From Streblospio benedicti (lineage: Eukaryota; Annelida; Polychaeta; Spionida; Spionidae), in NCBI GenBank assembly GCA_019095985.1, contig CM032662.1:6742693-6806692 (forward strand): a DNA stretch of 64,000 nt. Reading direction: 5' to 3'. A model generated the notes under the pieces. That model saw nothing but the letters and a program-made list of their open reading frames with translations, was not told the DNA's origin and made no database searches. Made by a program: the position numbers and the translations under genes. How positions within the stretch are numbered: position 1 is the stretch's first letter; every line of letters begins with the position of its first letter. Positions 23,647-35,829 of the stretch are shown here, piece by piece.

Positions 23647-23964
23647 AAATGGAGACGTCCTTTACTTATGATGAAAATGCAAATTCTCCTGAAGAGGCAA
23701 TCAAGTTTAATTGCAATTATTGTGACAAGAGCTTTGACACCAAGCCAAAACTTGAGCGCCATCAAAAGCTAAATCATGAGGTGTTGGTCTGTCCTGTGAG
23801 AAACTGCACACAGAAGCTTGTAGATGTGAACCACATTATGAAACACTCCACAATTTCGCCGAGGTTTAAGTCCCAACGTGTCGCACAGACTGCTACGAAG
23901 ACGTCACTTTCAGCAGGGCAGTCAAGTCAAGATGAGAAATCTTCCGTTCCTGTTTTGCCACCTG
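23647..23964 (+). CDS. Two-finger cassette exon
   Basis: This is a symmetrical phase 1-1 exon of 318 bases (106 codons), acceptor AATTTCCAG, donor CCTG/GTAAGT, a perfect consensus. It reads EMETSFTYDENAN..., with one C2H2 finger (FNCNYCDKSFDTK...H-x4-H) and a second of unusual spacing (CPVRNC, then H-x3-H), followed by a Ser/Thr/Gln-rich tail ending PVLPPG. It is the only small exon among the zinc-finger exons. By phase it can be inserted before any of exons d to j; exon d is nearest. An in-frame ATG two bases into the exon could also make it an alternative first coding exon. Confidence 0.7.
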
Positions 23965-25654
23965 GTAAGTTTTTGTTTGAGGTTTTGAGCATTTACGAAA
24001 TACAAAACTGACTTCATGCTAGTGTTCTCATGAGTAATTGGGTCTTGAACATGAGAGAGTAGCATTGTTTTATGAAGGTAACAATTTGTTTTAAATGGAC
24101 TGGGGACGAGGTTACCTTGCATGAGATGTTCTGATTTGATATTTTATCACGGTTCTGCTGTTACAGGAACTGATTGTGTCTGATAGTATACAATAATCGG
24201 TGTAGTTTTTCTTTTTCTATTTTGCACTATTTTAGGGATCCATGTTTGTTTACCATCAACTTCATCTTTATGTGATGCACACATTGCAGTACAAAACAAA
24301 CCAAGTCCTGGTTCTGACCAAGTCACAAATGTTTTAATACAGTTTCTATTTGATCCTGTCCTGGTGCTAGTTTGGTAATGTCCTGGTTCTTTCTGAAAGT
24401 TTTGGTTGTAAATTTTATCATTTTGTTGATTATAGAAAGAGTAGACATGATAATGACATTATTATTCCATATTATATCCCATTCTTCCATGTTCTAATCA
24501 TAAATGTAAAAATACACTCATTTATCATTAGTACTACATGTAATATAATACTAGATACATGTATGGTGGCCAATAAAGAGCAAATCTTTAAAAATAATCC
24601 ATGGTTTTTATCAATAGAATATTTTCTTTGCAATCATTATCTGAAATTTAAAGAATTTAGTATTTCACATCTTATGTTATGATAGAAATACTGAAAGTGT
24701 TAATAATGCTAAGGGACCATTCAGTATTTATGACAGGGTGGGGTAGGAGGATTTTCCAAAATTGCTGTGAAAAAATTAATAGCCCCCCCCCCCTGAAACT
24801 TCTGTGAAAAAAATTGTAACCCCCCCCCCCTCAATTTCATGTGACAAAAGTGATGACCCCCCCGCTCCTAACAGTTAACGCAATGATTGTCAGTTAACTA
24901 AAATCCTATTTGATGGGTATCCATAACATAAAAACCAGTAAATTTTAGTACAGAATATCTAAAAAATAGGGGTAAATTTTCTGTGAAAAAATTGATAGCC
25001 CCCTCAAAAGTGTGTGAAAAAATTGATAGCCCCCTCTCCAAACATTGTGACTAATGCTGCTCCATTGGCTTGGTGAAGTAGGTAGTCACCGTGTACAATC
25101 GGGCGGTAGTTTCCGCTCTTGCTCTTCAAAAAATGTTCACCATCTAAAAACGGTGTTAATCAAAGCTGCACCGCAAGTTTGGGCGGTGAGATAGTGACGC
25201 CACAAGATGGCTACCAGTATGGAAAAACCGCAATGAACCATAATACTATTTGATTAAATAGACATATATATACAGCATGATATGTTACATCAAAACAATG
25301 TAAACAAAGCCCATTTCAAATAAAACGCAACATTTATCAATAATGTCCATGATTAATAGGAAGTGCAGATAATATGCGCATGCGTACATAGTATCTTGAA
25401 AAGAACACTACCGCTGTGGTAATCACCGTGAGTTCCCGACTGTGTACACCGTCTTCACCTCGGCAATGGAACGCAGCATAAAGTTCATGGCCCGCCCTAA
25501 AATCCTCCTACCCCACCCTGTCATAAATACTGAATGGTCCCTAAGAGACATCTTCAATAAAAAAAAAAAAATCTTGATAATGGTATATATCGTGTATTTA
25601 GATTAGACATTAACTACGGATGGTGCCAATCAGTTTTTTTTCTGTGAATACCAG
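23965..25654 (+). other. Intron between cassette exon and exon d, with Harbinger-like MITE
   Basis: No exon is supported. About half the intron is the element at 24713-25541, which brings the poly-C runs near 24780-24860. Confidence 0.6.
24713..25541. mobile_element. PIF/Harbinger-like non-autonomous element
   Basis: An inverted repeat of about 45 bases begins GGGACCATTCAGTATTTATG (24713) and is mirrored at 25497-25541. It is flanked on both sides by TAA (24710-24712, 25542-25544), the 3-base TWA target duplication typical of PIF/Harbinger elements. Length 829 bases; no transposase frame. The interior repeats GTGAAAAAATTGATAGCCCC several times. Confidence 0.75.
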
Positions 25655-26382
25655 GTGATAACATGGAAATAAATGAAGGTGTGGAGGGCCGTTTCCTCAC
25701 AATTGACGAAGAATGTGACAAGATGAATATCAGTGCTAATGTTGAGGGGATGACCACTATGCAGGCTAGTGAAGTGCAAAAAAAGGTGGTCCAACTTTTC
25801 AAATGCAAGCATAGTGGGTGCGAGTATCAAACTCGCTTTTCATCAAATATATCGAGACATAGACTATATCACCGTGGACAGAAAAACTTCAGGTGTAATT
25901 CTTGCACCCGAACGTATTATTCTCTTTACGAGTTGAAAAGGCACGAATTGGGGCATAAATATGATCGCTTTATATGTGATCAATGCTGTAGGTTATTCGT
26001 GTCAGAGCAAAGTCTAAAGGTACATGTCAAGGTCAACCATAAAAAAGTTGGCTATACGTGCAATGTGTGTAATCAAGTCATGGTGAACAAGGCAGATTTT
26101 ACAGGACACATGAATCATCATTTGAACATGAAGCCATTTAAATGCAGTGACTGTAATAAAGCCTTCATGTATAAGAAAAGCCTTGCAAGACATATGAAGG
26201 AAAAGTGCCAAACTCAAGACAAAGATATCATGTGTGATCAGTGCCTAAAGACATTCAAAACTATTCGAAACCTCAAAGAACATCAAGAAGCAAAGCACAC
26301 AGATAAGAAATTTAGATGTTCTTGCGGACGCCAGTACTCTTGGCGATCAGCTTTCCAGCGGCACAAGAGACAATGTCATTAA
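25655..26382 (+). CDS. C2H2 zinc-finger terminal exon d, 7 fingers
   Basis: It opens after GAATACCAG in phase 1 (GDNMEINEGVEGRF...) and ends with TAA at 26380-26382; about 242 codons. About 45 leading residues are followed by seven fingers: FKCKHSGC (C-x4-C), FRCNSC, FICDQC, YTCNVC, FKCSDC (C2HC), IMCDQC and a terminal FRCSC with Cys-x-Cys spacing and a final Cys ligand. The overall plan equals exon b, so the two probably come from one duplication. The nearest upstream donor is the cassette exon at 23964, but direct joining to 15164 keeps the frame as well. A Met at codon 4 could start an independent product. Confidence 0.88.
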
Positions 26383-26457
26383 CATGTGCCGGGTAGTAGG
26401 GGTAGTATTAAAGATGTGTTATTGTGGTAATTATCATATCATGTAGTCAATGTATTA

Positions 26458-26587
26458 CCGTATACGACCATCTAAGTGCCCACCCTCGTGTTACAGCCCT
26501 CCCCAATCTTTTCTTAAATGTCCTTAAGAATTATGTAGTAACTGCACTCGTGTAATGATCCCTGGGCACTTGGATGGTCGTACACGG
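26458..26587. mobile_element. 130-bp MITE with TA target duplication, copy 1
   Basis: Ends CCGTATACGACCATC and its complement GATGGTCGTACACGG, flanked by TA on both sides, as in Tc1/mariner-type insertions. A second copy is at 32081-32247. Confidence 0.75.
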
Positions 26588-26935
26588 TATGATAAAAAAC
26601 CAATCATTTGAATAATGTTATAATAATAGATATATATAAGTATTTTGCTTTCGACAGTTAATATCGTTATAGGTATATGATGTGATATGTTTACGATTGG
26701 TTATTTTAACTCCATGTCTATTTACTTTTAAGAAAGAAATCATGTGTAGAGTGTAGGCTTTCTCTTAAAGTTTTGTGGGCCTTTGACGCTCTACCTAACT
26801 TTGATATTTCTGATGTATTCTATTTTTTGTAGCATATAGATTTAAGTAGATCTCTCAGTAGAGGTATGTTGTAAGTCATATTTGTAAAATGTGTTTCATG
26901 TCGTATGGCACTTGATGTTTTGCTGGAGAAATCAT

Positions 26936-26941
26936 AATAAA
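26936..26941 (+). promoter_or_regulatory. Poly(A) signal of exon d
   Basis: AATAAA about 550 bases after the stop. Confidence 0.45.
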
Positions 26942-27388
26942 TTTTCCATATTATGGTCTTACTAGTTTAATATTATTTTATCATATTCTACATGTTACTT
27001 GTGTTAAGAAACACCCATAGATTGAAAGGAAAATCGTTTTGTGTTTCTTTCACCAAATACATCAATTGTTCAAACCTGCAATGACTGCTGTAGTCTACAG
27101 TCGAGTCATAGCCAATTCATCCTGCAATTTTCATGTAAAAACGTGGTAGAAAAGAACCTTCAAAATTGAATAGCCTGGAATTTGATTCATGATTCATTCC
27201 CCCTAACTCATAGGAAACAGTACTTTTTATCTATGTGTGAACACTTATAAAAAATATTAGAAATTATTAAGACTAGTAATAAGAGGTAACAAAGACAATA
27301 TCATATTATTAGAACCACGATTTTCCCTGTTAAAAATCCAATTAGCACCTGGACACTAACAACACTATCGCGACAGAAGCAGTTCCTG

Positions 27389-30212
27389 GCACAGCAGAGC
27401 TGTGATAAACTATCAAATCAGAACATCTTATGCTTGGAACCCCCTCCCCAGTGAAGTTGTAGTGCAGATTTTGCTGAGTACAGTTGTAGGAGTAAACTGT
27501 GCAATAAATATCTGCAGTTCTACTACTATCTGGGGTGGGTTCTTGGCCAGTTGGATTCGATAGCTATTTCCAGTTTCTAAAATGGTCTACGTAGGTGGGA
27601 TAAGGAATTTGCACTCATGAGAATCCTTTATCAGGAACCGTATTTGAAGTTTAGAATAGACTAAACAGTCTTCTTTCTTTTACTTTATTAGTGGACATGA
27701 AATGTAAGGTAAAAATATGGTTTAAGAATACTTGTCTGTTCTTTTTAAAGGAAATTTCTTTTTCTTGGTAATTGTTAGATAACAAAATGTTAAATTTCTT
27801 TGAAATTATGTCTTACGAAGAATGAAGCATAATTCAAATATTGTCAAAGTATTCACACAATTTATGCCAATTTCTTGAACTTCTTTGACAACTATAAATA
27901 TGGATTTCATTTTCTGTTATAACAAATGCTCCCCCTGTATTGAATGCTCTGGCAACAATTTTTGTTCTCTGCCCTTGAAGGGTTCATGCACTTTTGCATG
28001 TATATTCAAACATCAGTTTCACTCAACCTGTACCTATTTTGATACGTAGGTCCCATGGAATGGTATGCAATATACGACAAATGTACTAGCTAAACACCCA
28101 TTCTTTCCCAGGTGATCAAATTTGGAACCTTAATATCCTCTAGGTCACAAACTTTTCGCAGTTGATAGCTCTTTTTGCTGAATATTAACACACGTACAGT
28201 CGTATACACACAAGTTGTACATGCTTACTAATTAAATGCACCCAATAAAATGTGATGAGGAGAATGTGGAAATCAAGGATTTTCCTTGGCAGAAAGTGGA
28301 GTTCAAATTCTTGATCATTTGAATGAACAAAATTATATATAAGCTTTATGTACATGTTTATTCGGACCTGACTTTGGAGCAACCAATAATTCTGGTTTAT
28401 AGCACAAGAAACTAAAATATTTTATCTGTCCAAGGAACACTGTTAAATTGACTTGAACAAACACAAGCACCTGTCTCAGATGAAAGGATCCATGGGCTTG
28501 ACCACTAATTAGATAAATCACAAGACAAGGTCATAACCAGAAATCAGCATCATTCAATCAACGTAAAAAGTTGTCCATGAAGAGTCAATCTCCCATACAG
28601 ATACTGTTGGTTTTGGCCATTTTTAACTTTGGGACTATTTTCTTCTTATTGACTTAAAGAAGTTTTGTACATCATTCCAGAAAGTCTGCCTGCGCTTCGA
28701 AATGTATGCAAATATAATTGGAAGCCCTCAGTCGTTCCTGCAACATCACCACCATCAGGACCTTTGGTTATACAGGCTGATCCACCTAAGCCAAAAACAA
28801 CAAAGAAAGAATGCATACGTAAAAAGCTAAGCTTCGTTTGTCATCATTGTGGAGCGATCTTTAATTTAAAGCATCATCTTATATCTCATGTTCGGTCTCT
28901 ACATTTGAAACAGTTTACATTGTGTCATATCTGTGGGCAGAAGACAATGACAGAACAAGGTAGAAAGGGCCATTTTGTTAGGATCCATAAAGGAGCTAAA
29001 TCAATAAGTTGCAAAGTGTGTGGTACAAGTTATGGATCCTGGAGAGCGATGCATGAACACCAAGTTAGTGTGCATAATTATAATGCAATGGCTGTCTGCA
29101 GACTATGTGTAAAGGGATTCAATACTAGGGAAGAAAAAGATCTTCATGAAATGACTTTTCACCCAGGATTACCTGAATCTAATGAACTACTTATTAAACA
29201 TATTGATAGATATTTCATAACTAAAGATGGGAAATTTGTATTATGTAAATATGGACAACTGGGGAAACCTGATGATGGTGCTTTAAATGAAATGGAAGAA
29301 GAAATTGAAACGATTGATGATATCTTCTTCGAGCCACTTAGGCATGATATTGATGAAGAAACAAAAATTCAAATTAGAATGCAGAAGAAACGTGAATATA
29401 ATGATAATAGGACACGTAAAAGAAAATTAAAGAAACTTGGTATTAGTGACGATATGCTAGTTACAAAGGAAACATTGAAATCCAAAAAAGATATTGCAGA
29501 AACCCAAGTTCCTGAGCATCCTGTCAGTGATGATGATAGCAATGTTGTTTTGAATTTCAACGAACCTTTAACACCCAATAACCGAAAACGAGTAACACCT
29601 TCTACGGTGGAAACAATAGAATCAAATGTACAGAATCCGAAAAGAATGAAATCTTCAAAGAGTAGGATGTTTTTGTGTGACCAGTGTGATCATTCATATG
29701 TTAATCAAGTTGCATTAATACGTCACAAAAGAGTTGTTCATAGGCATGTCGTGTATTTATGCCATATATGTGGAAAAGCGCAAAGGTGTACAGGTAATAG
29801 GAAAAAACATTTCTATCATTTCCATAAAGGCCCAAAGGAATATGAATGCAAGAAATGTTCTTTGTCGTTTGCCTCATGGCCGAATGTGTATCTTCACCTA
29901 AGAGAAACTCATGGTTTCGTAAACTGGCCGGTTTGTCGATTATGTGCTTCAGGATTTCAAAGTGTTGAAGACAGAGTTGATCATGAAAAGGAGATGCATC
30001 CCATGCTGCCCGAGTTAAGAGAGGATCTTCTGGAGCATGTTAATGAAACATTTATTGAAGAAAGTCCAGGAAAATATGTGCTATCTACTCGTGGAAGTAG
30101 GAAGAAGCAATATTTGAAAGCAGAGTGAGAGTGTAGATAATGTTTATGGGCCTCCACGGCTTGAAGAATCTTTCACAGGACTAAGTAATCCTCACTTGTA
30201 CTTTTGCCCATG
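27389..30212 (+). repeat. Tandem segmental duplication, unit 1 (intron plus exon e)
   Basis: From CACAGCAGAGC...GTGATAAACT through exon e and about 85 bases beyond, the sequence matches 31022-34945 closely, including intronic stretches such as CAGTTTCACTCAACCTGTAC. Confidence 0.85.
28660..30128 (+). CDS. Class II zinc-finger terminal exon e, two 4-finger blocks
   Basis: Two in-frame phase-1 acceptors, 21 bases apart, are possible: TTGACTTAAAG before 28660 (better pyrimidine tract; EVLYIIPESLP) or ATCATTCCAG before 28681. TGA is at 30126-30128; about 489 codons. Block 1 (residues about 55-155) has four fingers, FVCHHC, TLCHIC, ISCKVC and AVCRLC, followed by a tail with HPGLPESNE and GKFVLC. 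A basic-acidic linker has ETIDDIFFEP, IAETQV and DSNVVLNF. Block 2 repeats the plan: FLCDQC, YLCHIC, YECKKC, PVCRLC, then HPMLPELRE and GKYVLST. No Met occurs before the second finger, so an upstream exon is required. It is nearly the same protein as exon f. Confidence 0.9.
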
Positions 30213-30414
30213 CTGTACTACCCTTTTAATTATGTAGGGAGCTAATTTTATGTTTAAACAAAAGAAATAACCATTCATTTTGTTTATTTGGTGATAAATT
30301 CACTGAATTTCACAAGATTCCACTGCTAAGACATGTGCGTTTTAGAAAATTCATATATGAGTATGGATCCATTTTGAAATAGTTGACACAAAATCTTACC
30401 ATGGATATTGTAGG

Positions 30415-30547
30415 ATTTGAGCTCGAGATTGGAGGGTCAATCGTAGAATTTTGCACGGTGATGTGTGATTGACACGAACGCAGTGAGTGTCAATCACACA
30501 TCACTGTGCAAAATTCTACGATTGACCCGACAATCGAGTGCTCAAAT
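30415..30547. repeat. Long near-perfect foldback
   Basis: Forty-two-base arms at 30434-30475 (GGGTCAATCGTAGAATTTTG...) and 30487-30528 pair with one mismatch around an 11-base loop; weaker pairing continues to ATTTGAGC / GCTCAAAT. Farther out, CCATTCTATCAT (30550) is inverted at ATGATAGAATGG (30959), suggesting one larger inverted-repeat element of about 430 bases. Confidence 0.8.
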
Positions 30548-32080
30548 ACCATTCTATCATGACTAAAATGACTAAAATCCACACTAAATGAGTGTCATAT
30601 TCGTTTTTATTTGAAAATAAATCATATCATAACGTTCTCATTGCCATTTTGACCATGCGACTCAGCGGCTGTTATTCAGTTAAAACCTTTGAATATTTAG
30701 CATAGTTTCGAAATTATCCACTATAAAAACATTTGTGAATGATAAAGGACGAATATGCGATTGATTTGACACCAAGAAATAATTAATCCAACAACTAGAA
30801 TTTTGTAAAATATTAGTTGGAAGTAGCAAGACTGTCAAAATGTTTACTCGTGTTGATTTGCGCATGCGCATTACAGCCCTTAGCAGCGTGCATATCGTAT
30901 AATTGACTCGCCTGTTCGACCAATCAGCGTGGGTTATTGGCGGAGATTTTTGCCCGGAATGATAGAATGGCTAATTGTCATGGATAGCACCTTCAAATCA
31001 ACCAAGGTTGAGCATGCAGGTCCTGTCACAGCAGAACCGTGATAAACTGTAAAATCAGAACATCTTATGCTGGGAACCTTCCTCCCCAGTGAAATGGTAG
31101 ATTATATTAAAATGCAGATTTCGCTGGGTGCAGCTGTTATGTTGGAGTAAACTGTGCTATAAATATCCGCAGTTCTACTGCTATCTGGGATGGGTCCTTG
31201 GCTGGTTGGATTCGATGGCTATTTCTAGTTTCCAAAATATGATCTTTGTAGGTGGGTTAAGAAATTTGCACTCATGAAAATCCTTTATCAGGAACCGTAT
31301 TTGTAGTCTTCTTTCTTTTACTTTATCAGTGGACGTGAAATGTATGGTAAAAATATTGTTTAAATATACAATATACAAAAATACTTGACTGTTTTTTTAA
31401 AGGAAATTTCTTATTCTTGTTAATTGTTAAATAACAAAATCTTAAATTTCTTTGAAATCATGTCTTACGAAGAATGAAGCATAATTCAAATACTGTCAAA
31501 ATGTTCACACAATTTATGCCAATTTCTTAAAGTTCTTTGACAAGTATAAATATGGATTTCATTTCTGTTAACAAATGCTCCCTCTGTATTGAATGCTCTG
31601 TGGTAGCAATTTTTGTTCTCTGCCCTTGAGGGGTTCATGCACTTGTATATATTCAAACATCAGTTTCACTCAACCTGTACCTATTTTGATACGTAGGTCC
31701 CATGGAACGGTATTTAATATGTAACAAATGTACCTGCAAAACACCCATTTTGTCGCAGGTGATCAAATTTGCAACCTTAATAGTAATGAATCTGGGGCCT
31801 TATCCACTAGATCACAAACTTTTCACAGTTGATAGCTCTTTTTGCTGAATATTAACCCTCGTACAGTCGTACACACAAGTTGTACATACTTACTGATACG
31901 GCCAATAAAATGTGATGATGAGAATGTGGAAATCAAGGATTTTTCCTTGCCAGAAAGTGGAGTTCAATTCTTTATCATCTGATATAAACAAAATTATACA
32001 CATACAAAATTTCAGAATAGTCATACATATGCTTTTTCAAAACATTTTTAAAACTTTTGTTTCTTACGAATCTCTGAAAA

Positions 32081-32247
32081 CCGTATACGACTATCCAAGT
32101 GCCCAGGGCCATTAAATTTAAATTTTCTCAAACTGAGGGATGGGCTGTTACACGAGACTACAGTTACTACATAGTTCTTAAGGACATTTAAAAAAAGAGG
32201 GGGAAGGGCCGTTACACGAGGGTGGGCATTTGGATGGTCTTGTATGG
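32081..32247. mobile_element. MITE, copy 2
   Basis: CCGTATACGACTATCCAAGT at the left end and its inverted, slightly decayed match ending ...TTGTATGG at 32247 belong to the same family as 26458-26587 (shared GTGCCCA, GTTACACGAG and CTTAAGGACATTTA words). Confidence 0.7.
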
Positions 32248-33409
32248 TAGTATGCATTCTATAGCACTGTTGTTGCAACTTGGCCCACATGGCCACATCA
32301 AATTACATTGTGCCCTATAGCAATATATATTTTCTTGTACATTGTATCACTCATTTCTTGGATTGTTTGTTTACTGTAATTTAAGGAACAGTTACCACCA
32401 GGGCTACGAATAGAAGAAAAATCATAACTGTCCCTGTGATGTGTATCCTATTGAACATGCTTGTCTTTTAACTCATTTACAAATGTACACAAAGTGACAT
32501 CCAAATCAATAAGCTTTACAGTACTGATATCGTCAGAAGGGTACAGAAGAAAAATCTTGAGAATTACGCTACGATTCCTTATGGTTTTCTCCTATTTCTT
32601 CTCATTGTTGCGACTGTCATGAACGAAAAAAATTTCTAGTGCTTCTACAAATTATGGCTTTCTTCATAACTCGCCTGAAGTTATGTTTATTCTGTTTTTC
32701 ACCCTAGTATTACTATTTTTACGGAGGTTCCCGTGGTAAAAAGAATATTTCTAAAAGCTATGACCACAGGGGACATTTTGACAGATTTTCGTTTTATTTG
32801 GGTGTCTGTACGGCGTCTGCACTTTTCAACCAATCGGCGTTGTTACTGTGGCGGAAATCAACGAGAACGCCAAAATATTTATGAGCAAACATGTGTTAAA
32901 GATGGATGCCAGTGTGCAGTGGTAAGGGAAAATATTCTTATTTTTACATTTTTTCTGTTAATTTCGTTAATTGTAAGTGCCGTAGTTTCAGGGAGTGAGC
33001 AGTTCGAAGAAATTCTTGACGGCCGGAACTTTGTTTCGAAATGTTATGATTTGTTACGTTTTATTGCGCAGATTCCTCTAATTTCGTTACGGTTCTGTAT
33101 TCTTCTGACGAAACCAGTATTGTATGTACATGTTTATGCGGACCTGACTTTGGAGCAACCAAGAATTCTGATTTATAGCACAAGAAGCTAAAATATTTTA
33201 TTTGTCCAAGCAGCACAGACACCATTCTCAGATGAAAGGATCCATGGGCTTGACCACTTACTAGATAAATCATACTTTACAAATGTCATTACCAGAAATC
33301 AGCATCAACGTAAAAAGCTGTCCATGAAGAGTCAATCTCCCATCCAGATTATACTGTGGGTTTTAGCCATTTGTAACTTTTGGACTATTTTCTTCTTATT
33401 GATTTAAAG

Positions 33410-34875
33410 AAGTTTTGTACATCATTCCAGAAAATCTGCCTGAGCTTCAGAAATGTACGAAATGTAATTGGAAGCCCTCAGTCGTTCCTGCAACATCACC
33501 ACCATCAGGACCTGTGGTTATACAGACCGAGCCACCTAAGCCAAAAACAACAAGGAAAGAATACATACGTAAAAAGCTAAGCTTCATTTGTCACCATTGT
33601 GGAGCAATCTTTAATTTAAAGCATCATCTTATATCTCATGTTCGGTCTCTACATTTGAAACAGTTTACATTGTGTCATATCTGTGGGCAGAAGACAATGA
33701 CAGAAAAAAGTAGAAAGGTCCATTTTGTGAAGATCCATAGAGGACCTAAATCATTCAGTTGCAAAGTGTGTGGTACAAGTTATGGATCCTGGAGAACGAT
33801 GCATGAACACCAAGTTAGTGTGCATAACTATAGTGCAATGGCTGTCTGCAGGCTATGTGTAAAGGGATTTAATACTACGGAAGAAAAAGATCTTCATGAA
33901 ATGACTTTTCACCCAGGATTACCTGAATCTAATGAACTACTTATTAAACATATTGATAGATATTTCATAACTAAAGATGGGAAATTTGTATTATGTAAAT
34001 ATGGGCAAATAGGGAAACCTGATGATAGTGCTTTAAATGAAATGGAAGAAGAAATTGAAACGATTGATGATATCTTCATTGAGCCACGTAGGCAAGATAT
34101 TGATGAAGAAACAAAAATTCAAATTAGAATGCAGAAGAGACGTGAATATAATGATGAAAGAACACGGAAAAGAAAATTAAGGAGACTTGGTATTACTGAC
34201 GATATGCTAGTTACAAAGGAAACATCGAAATCAAAAAAAGATATTGCAGAGACCCAAGTTCCTGAGCATCCTGTCAGTGATGATGATAGCAATGTTGTTT
34301 TGAATTTCAATGAATCTTTAACACCCAATAACCGAAAACGAGTACCACCCGCTATGGTGGAAACAATAAAATCAAATGTACAGAATCCCAAAAAATTGAA
34401 ATCTTCAAAGAGTAGGATGTTTTTGTGTGATCAATGTGATCACACGTATGTTGATGAAGTTTCATTAAAACATCACAAGAAATTTGTTCATAAGCATGTC
34501 GTGTATTTATGCCATATATGTGGTAAAGCGCAAACGGGTACGGGTAATAGGAAAAAACATTTCTATCATTTCCATAAAGGCCCGAAGGAATATCAATGCA
34601 AGAAATGTTCTTTGTCATTTGCAACATGGGGATATGTCTATGTTCACCTACGAGAAACTCATGGTTTCGGTAAACTTGCCGTTTGTCGATTATGTGCTTC
34701 AGGATTTGAAAGTTCTGAGGACAGAGTTGATCATGAAAAGGAGATGCATCCCATGCTGCCGGAGTTAAGAGAGGATCTTGTCGTACATGTAAATGAGACA
34801 TTTATTGAAGAAAGTCCAGGAAAATATGTGCTATCTACTTTTGGAAGTAGGAAGCAATATTTGAAAGCAGAGTAG
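33410..34875 (+). CDS. Class II zinc-finger terminal exon f, two 4-finger blocks
   Basis: Acceptors TTGATTTAAAG (33409) or ATCATTCCAG (33430), both phase 1; TAG at 34873-34875; about 488 codons. The product EVLYIIPENLPELQKC... has the plan of exon e: block 1 FICHHC, TLCHIC, FSCKVC, AVCRLC; linker with ETIDDIF, IAETQV and DSNVVLNF; block 2 FLCDQC, YLCHIC, YQCKKC, AVCRLC; tail ESPGKYVLST. Most differences from e are single residues, several of them in block 2 fingers (for example NQVALIR against DEVSLKH), the part that would contact DNA. It lies in the second unit of a tandem duplication, so e and f are the youngest pair. The first Met is in finger 2. Confidence 0.9.
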
Positions 34876-35679
34876 ATAATCTCTCTGGATTGGAAGAGAG
34901 CTTTCACTGGACTATATCCTGACTTGTACTTTTGCTCACGGTCCCAGAAAGGAAAACTGTGGTTGAATACAATTTGTACATCATATCATGGAACGCATAC
35001 TCTAGCTCTGCTTATAATAGTGGTAACATAAGTTGCTATTACAAGCAGGTAAAGTGCTGTATAGTGGATACTGTATTTGCCTCACCCTTTTGATACTGTG
35101 GCTCATGCTTTTCATACCGATTAACAAATTTCTCTTCAAAATCATGAGTCTGCATATGATAGCATACATGTGAAGAGCATTTCTCTTATGAGAATTGCCG
35201 TGATTGCTTATAGGAATTGTATAGGAATTCCAGTTTTTAATGTTAATTTACGGGTCATTCATATAGAATCATTAAGTGCCTATTCTAGACATGGTTTGAA
35301 AAAGAATTGGGTGAACATGTCTGGCTTTTGTTTGTCTAATCTGATATTTGAATATTTTCAAATAAACAAACAGGTAGAAATGTATGTTATCGTGACAGGA
35401 TTTTGTCTGATTTATAGTTTTGCTTTTGTGTAATAGTTGCAAAGAAAAATACAACATATGATTCATAGAACAACTTATATTTCCCATATGGTAATGAAAG
35501 GTTTTATCAATGAATACATGACCTCACTTAAAAAAAATTGTAATCTTCGAATGTTTGTGATTAAGTTTGTTATGGTTTAATTTTGTATATTTAAGGTGAT
35601 GAACATTAAAATTTTACAGCTTTTTTGTACCAACTTTGACATTAATTGGTACATGTAATATAAGTTCAAGTTATGTTTC

Positions 35680-35685
35680 AATAAA
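35680..35685 (+). promoter_or_regulatory. Poly(A) signal of exon f
   Basis: AATAAA about 805 bases after the stop. Confidence 0.4.
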
Positions 35686-35829
35686 ATTTGATTCTCATTT
35701 TTTATGCTGTTTACTATATTAAAAAGATATAACTGAATTAGTTTCCAACATATGAATTTAGAGTGATTATCAAATGTTACAAACCTATTCAATACAAGCT
35801 AAAACATTAAATAACATTTTTTGAACTAG

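Larger units (their letters stand above)
26383..28659 (+). other. 3'UTR of exon d and intron before exon e
   Basis: It contains a MITE (26458-26587) and, from 27389, the upstream part of the duplicated unit shared with 31022-33409. No exon is supported. Confidence 0.55.
30129..33409 (+). other. 3'UTR of exon e and intron before exon f
   Basis: It holds a long foldback (30415-30547), the intronic part of the second duplication unit (from 31022), a MITE (32081-32247) and about 1.1 kb (31996-33117) absent from the first unit. A 152-codon open frame at 32733-33191 is judged accidental. Confidence 0.55.
31022..34945 (+). repeat. Tandem segmental duplication, unit 2 (intron plus exon f)
   Basis: Second copy of 27389-30212, carrying an extra 1.1 kb at about 31996-33117 that includes a MITE. 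Confidence 0.85.

Noticed and set aside
32733-33191. A 152-codon open frame with a hydrophobic stretch (ILIFTFFLLISLIVSAVV) in the intron before exon f
   Set aside because: It lies in the 1.1 kb segment missing from the duplicate unit, has no splice-site support or recognisable domain, and its end overlaps duplicated intron sequence. Probably chance.
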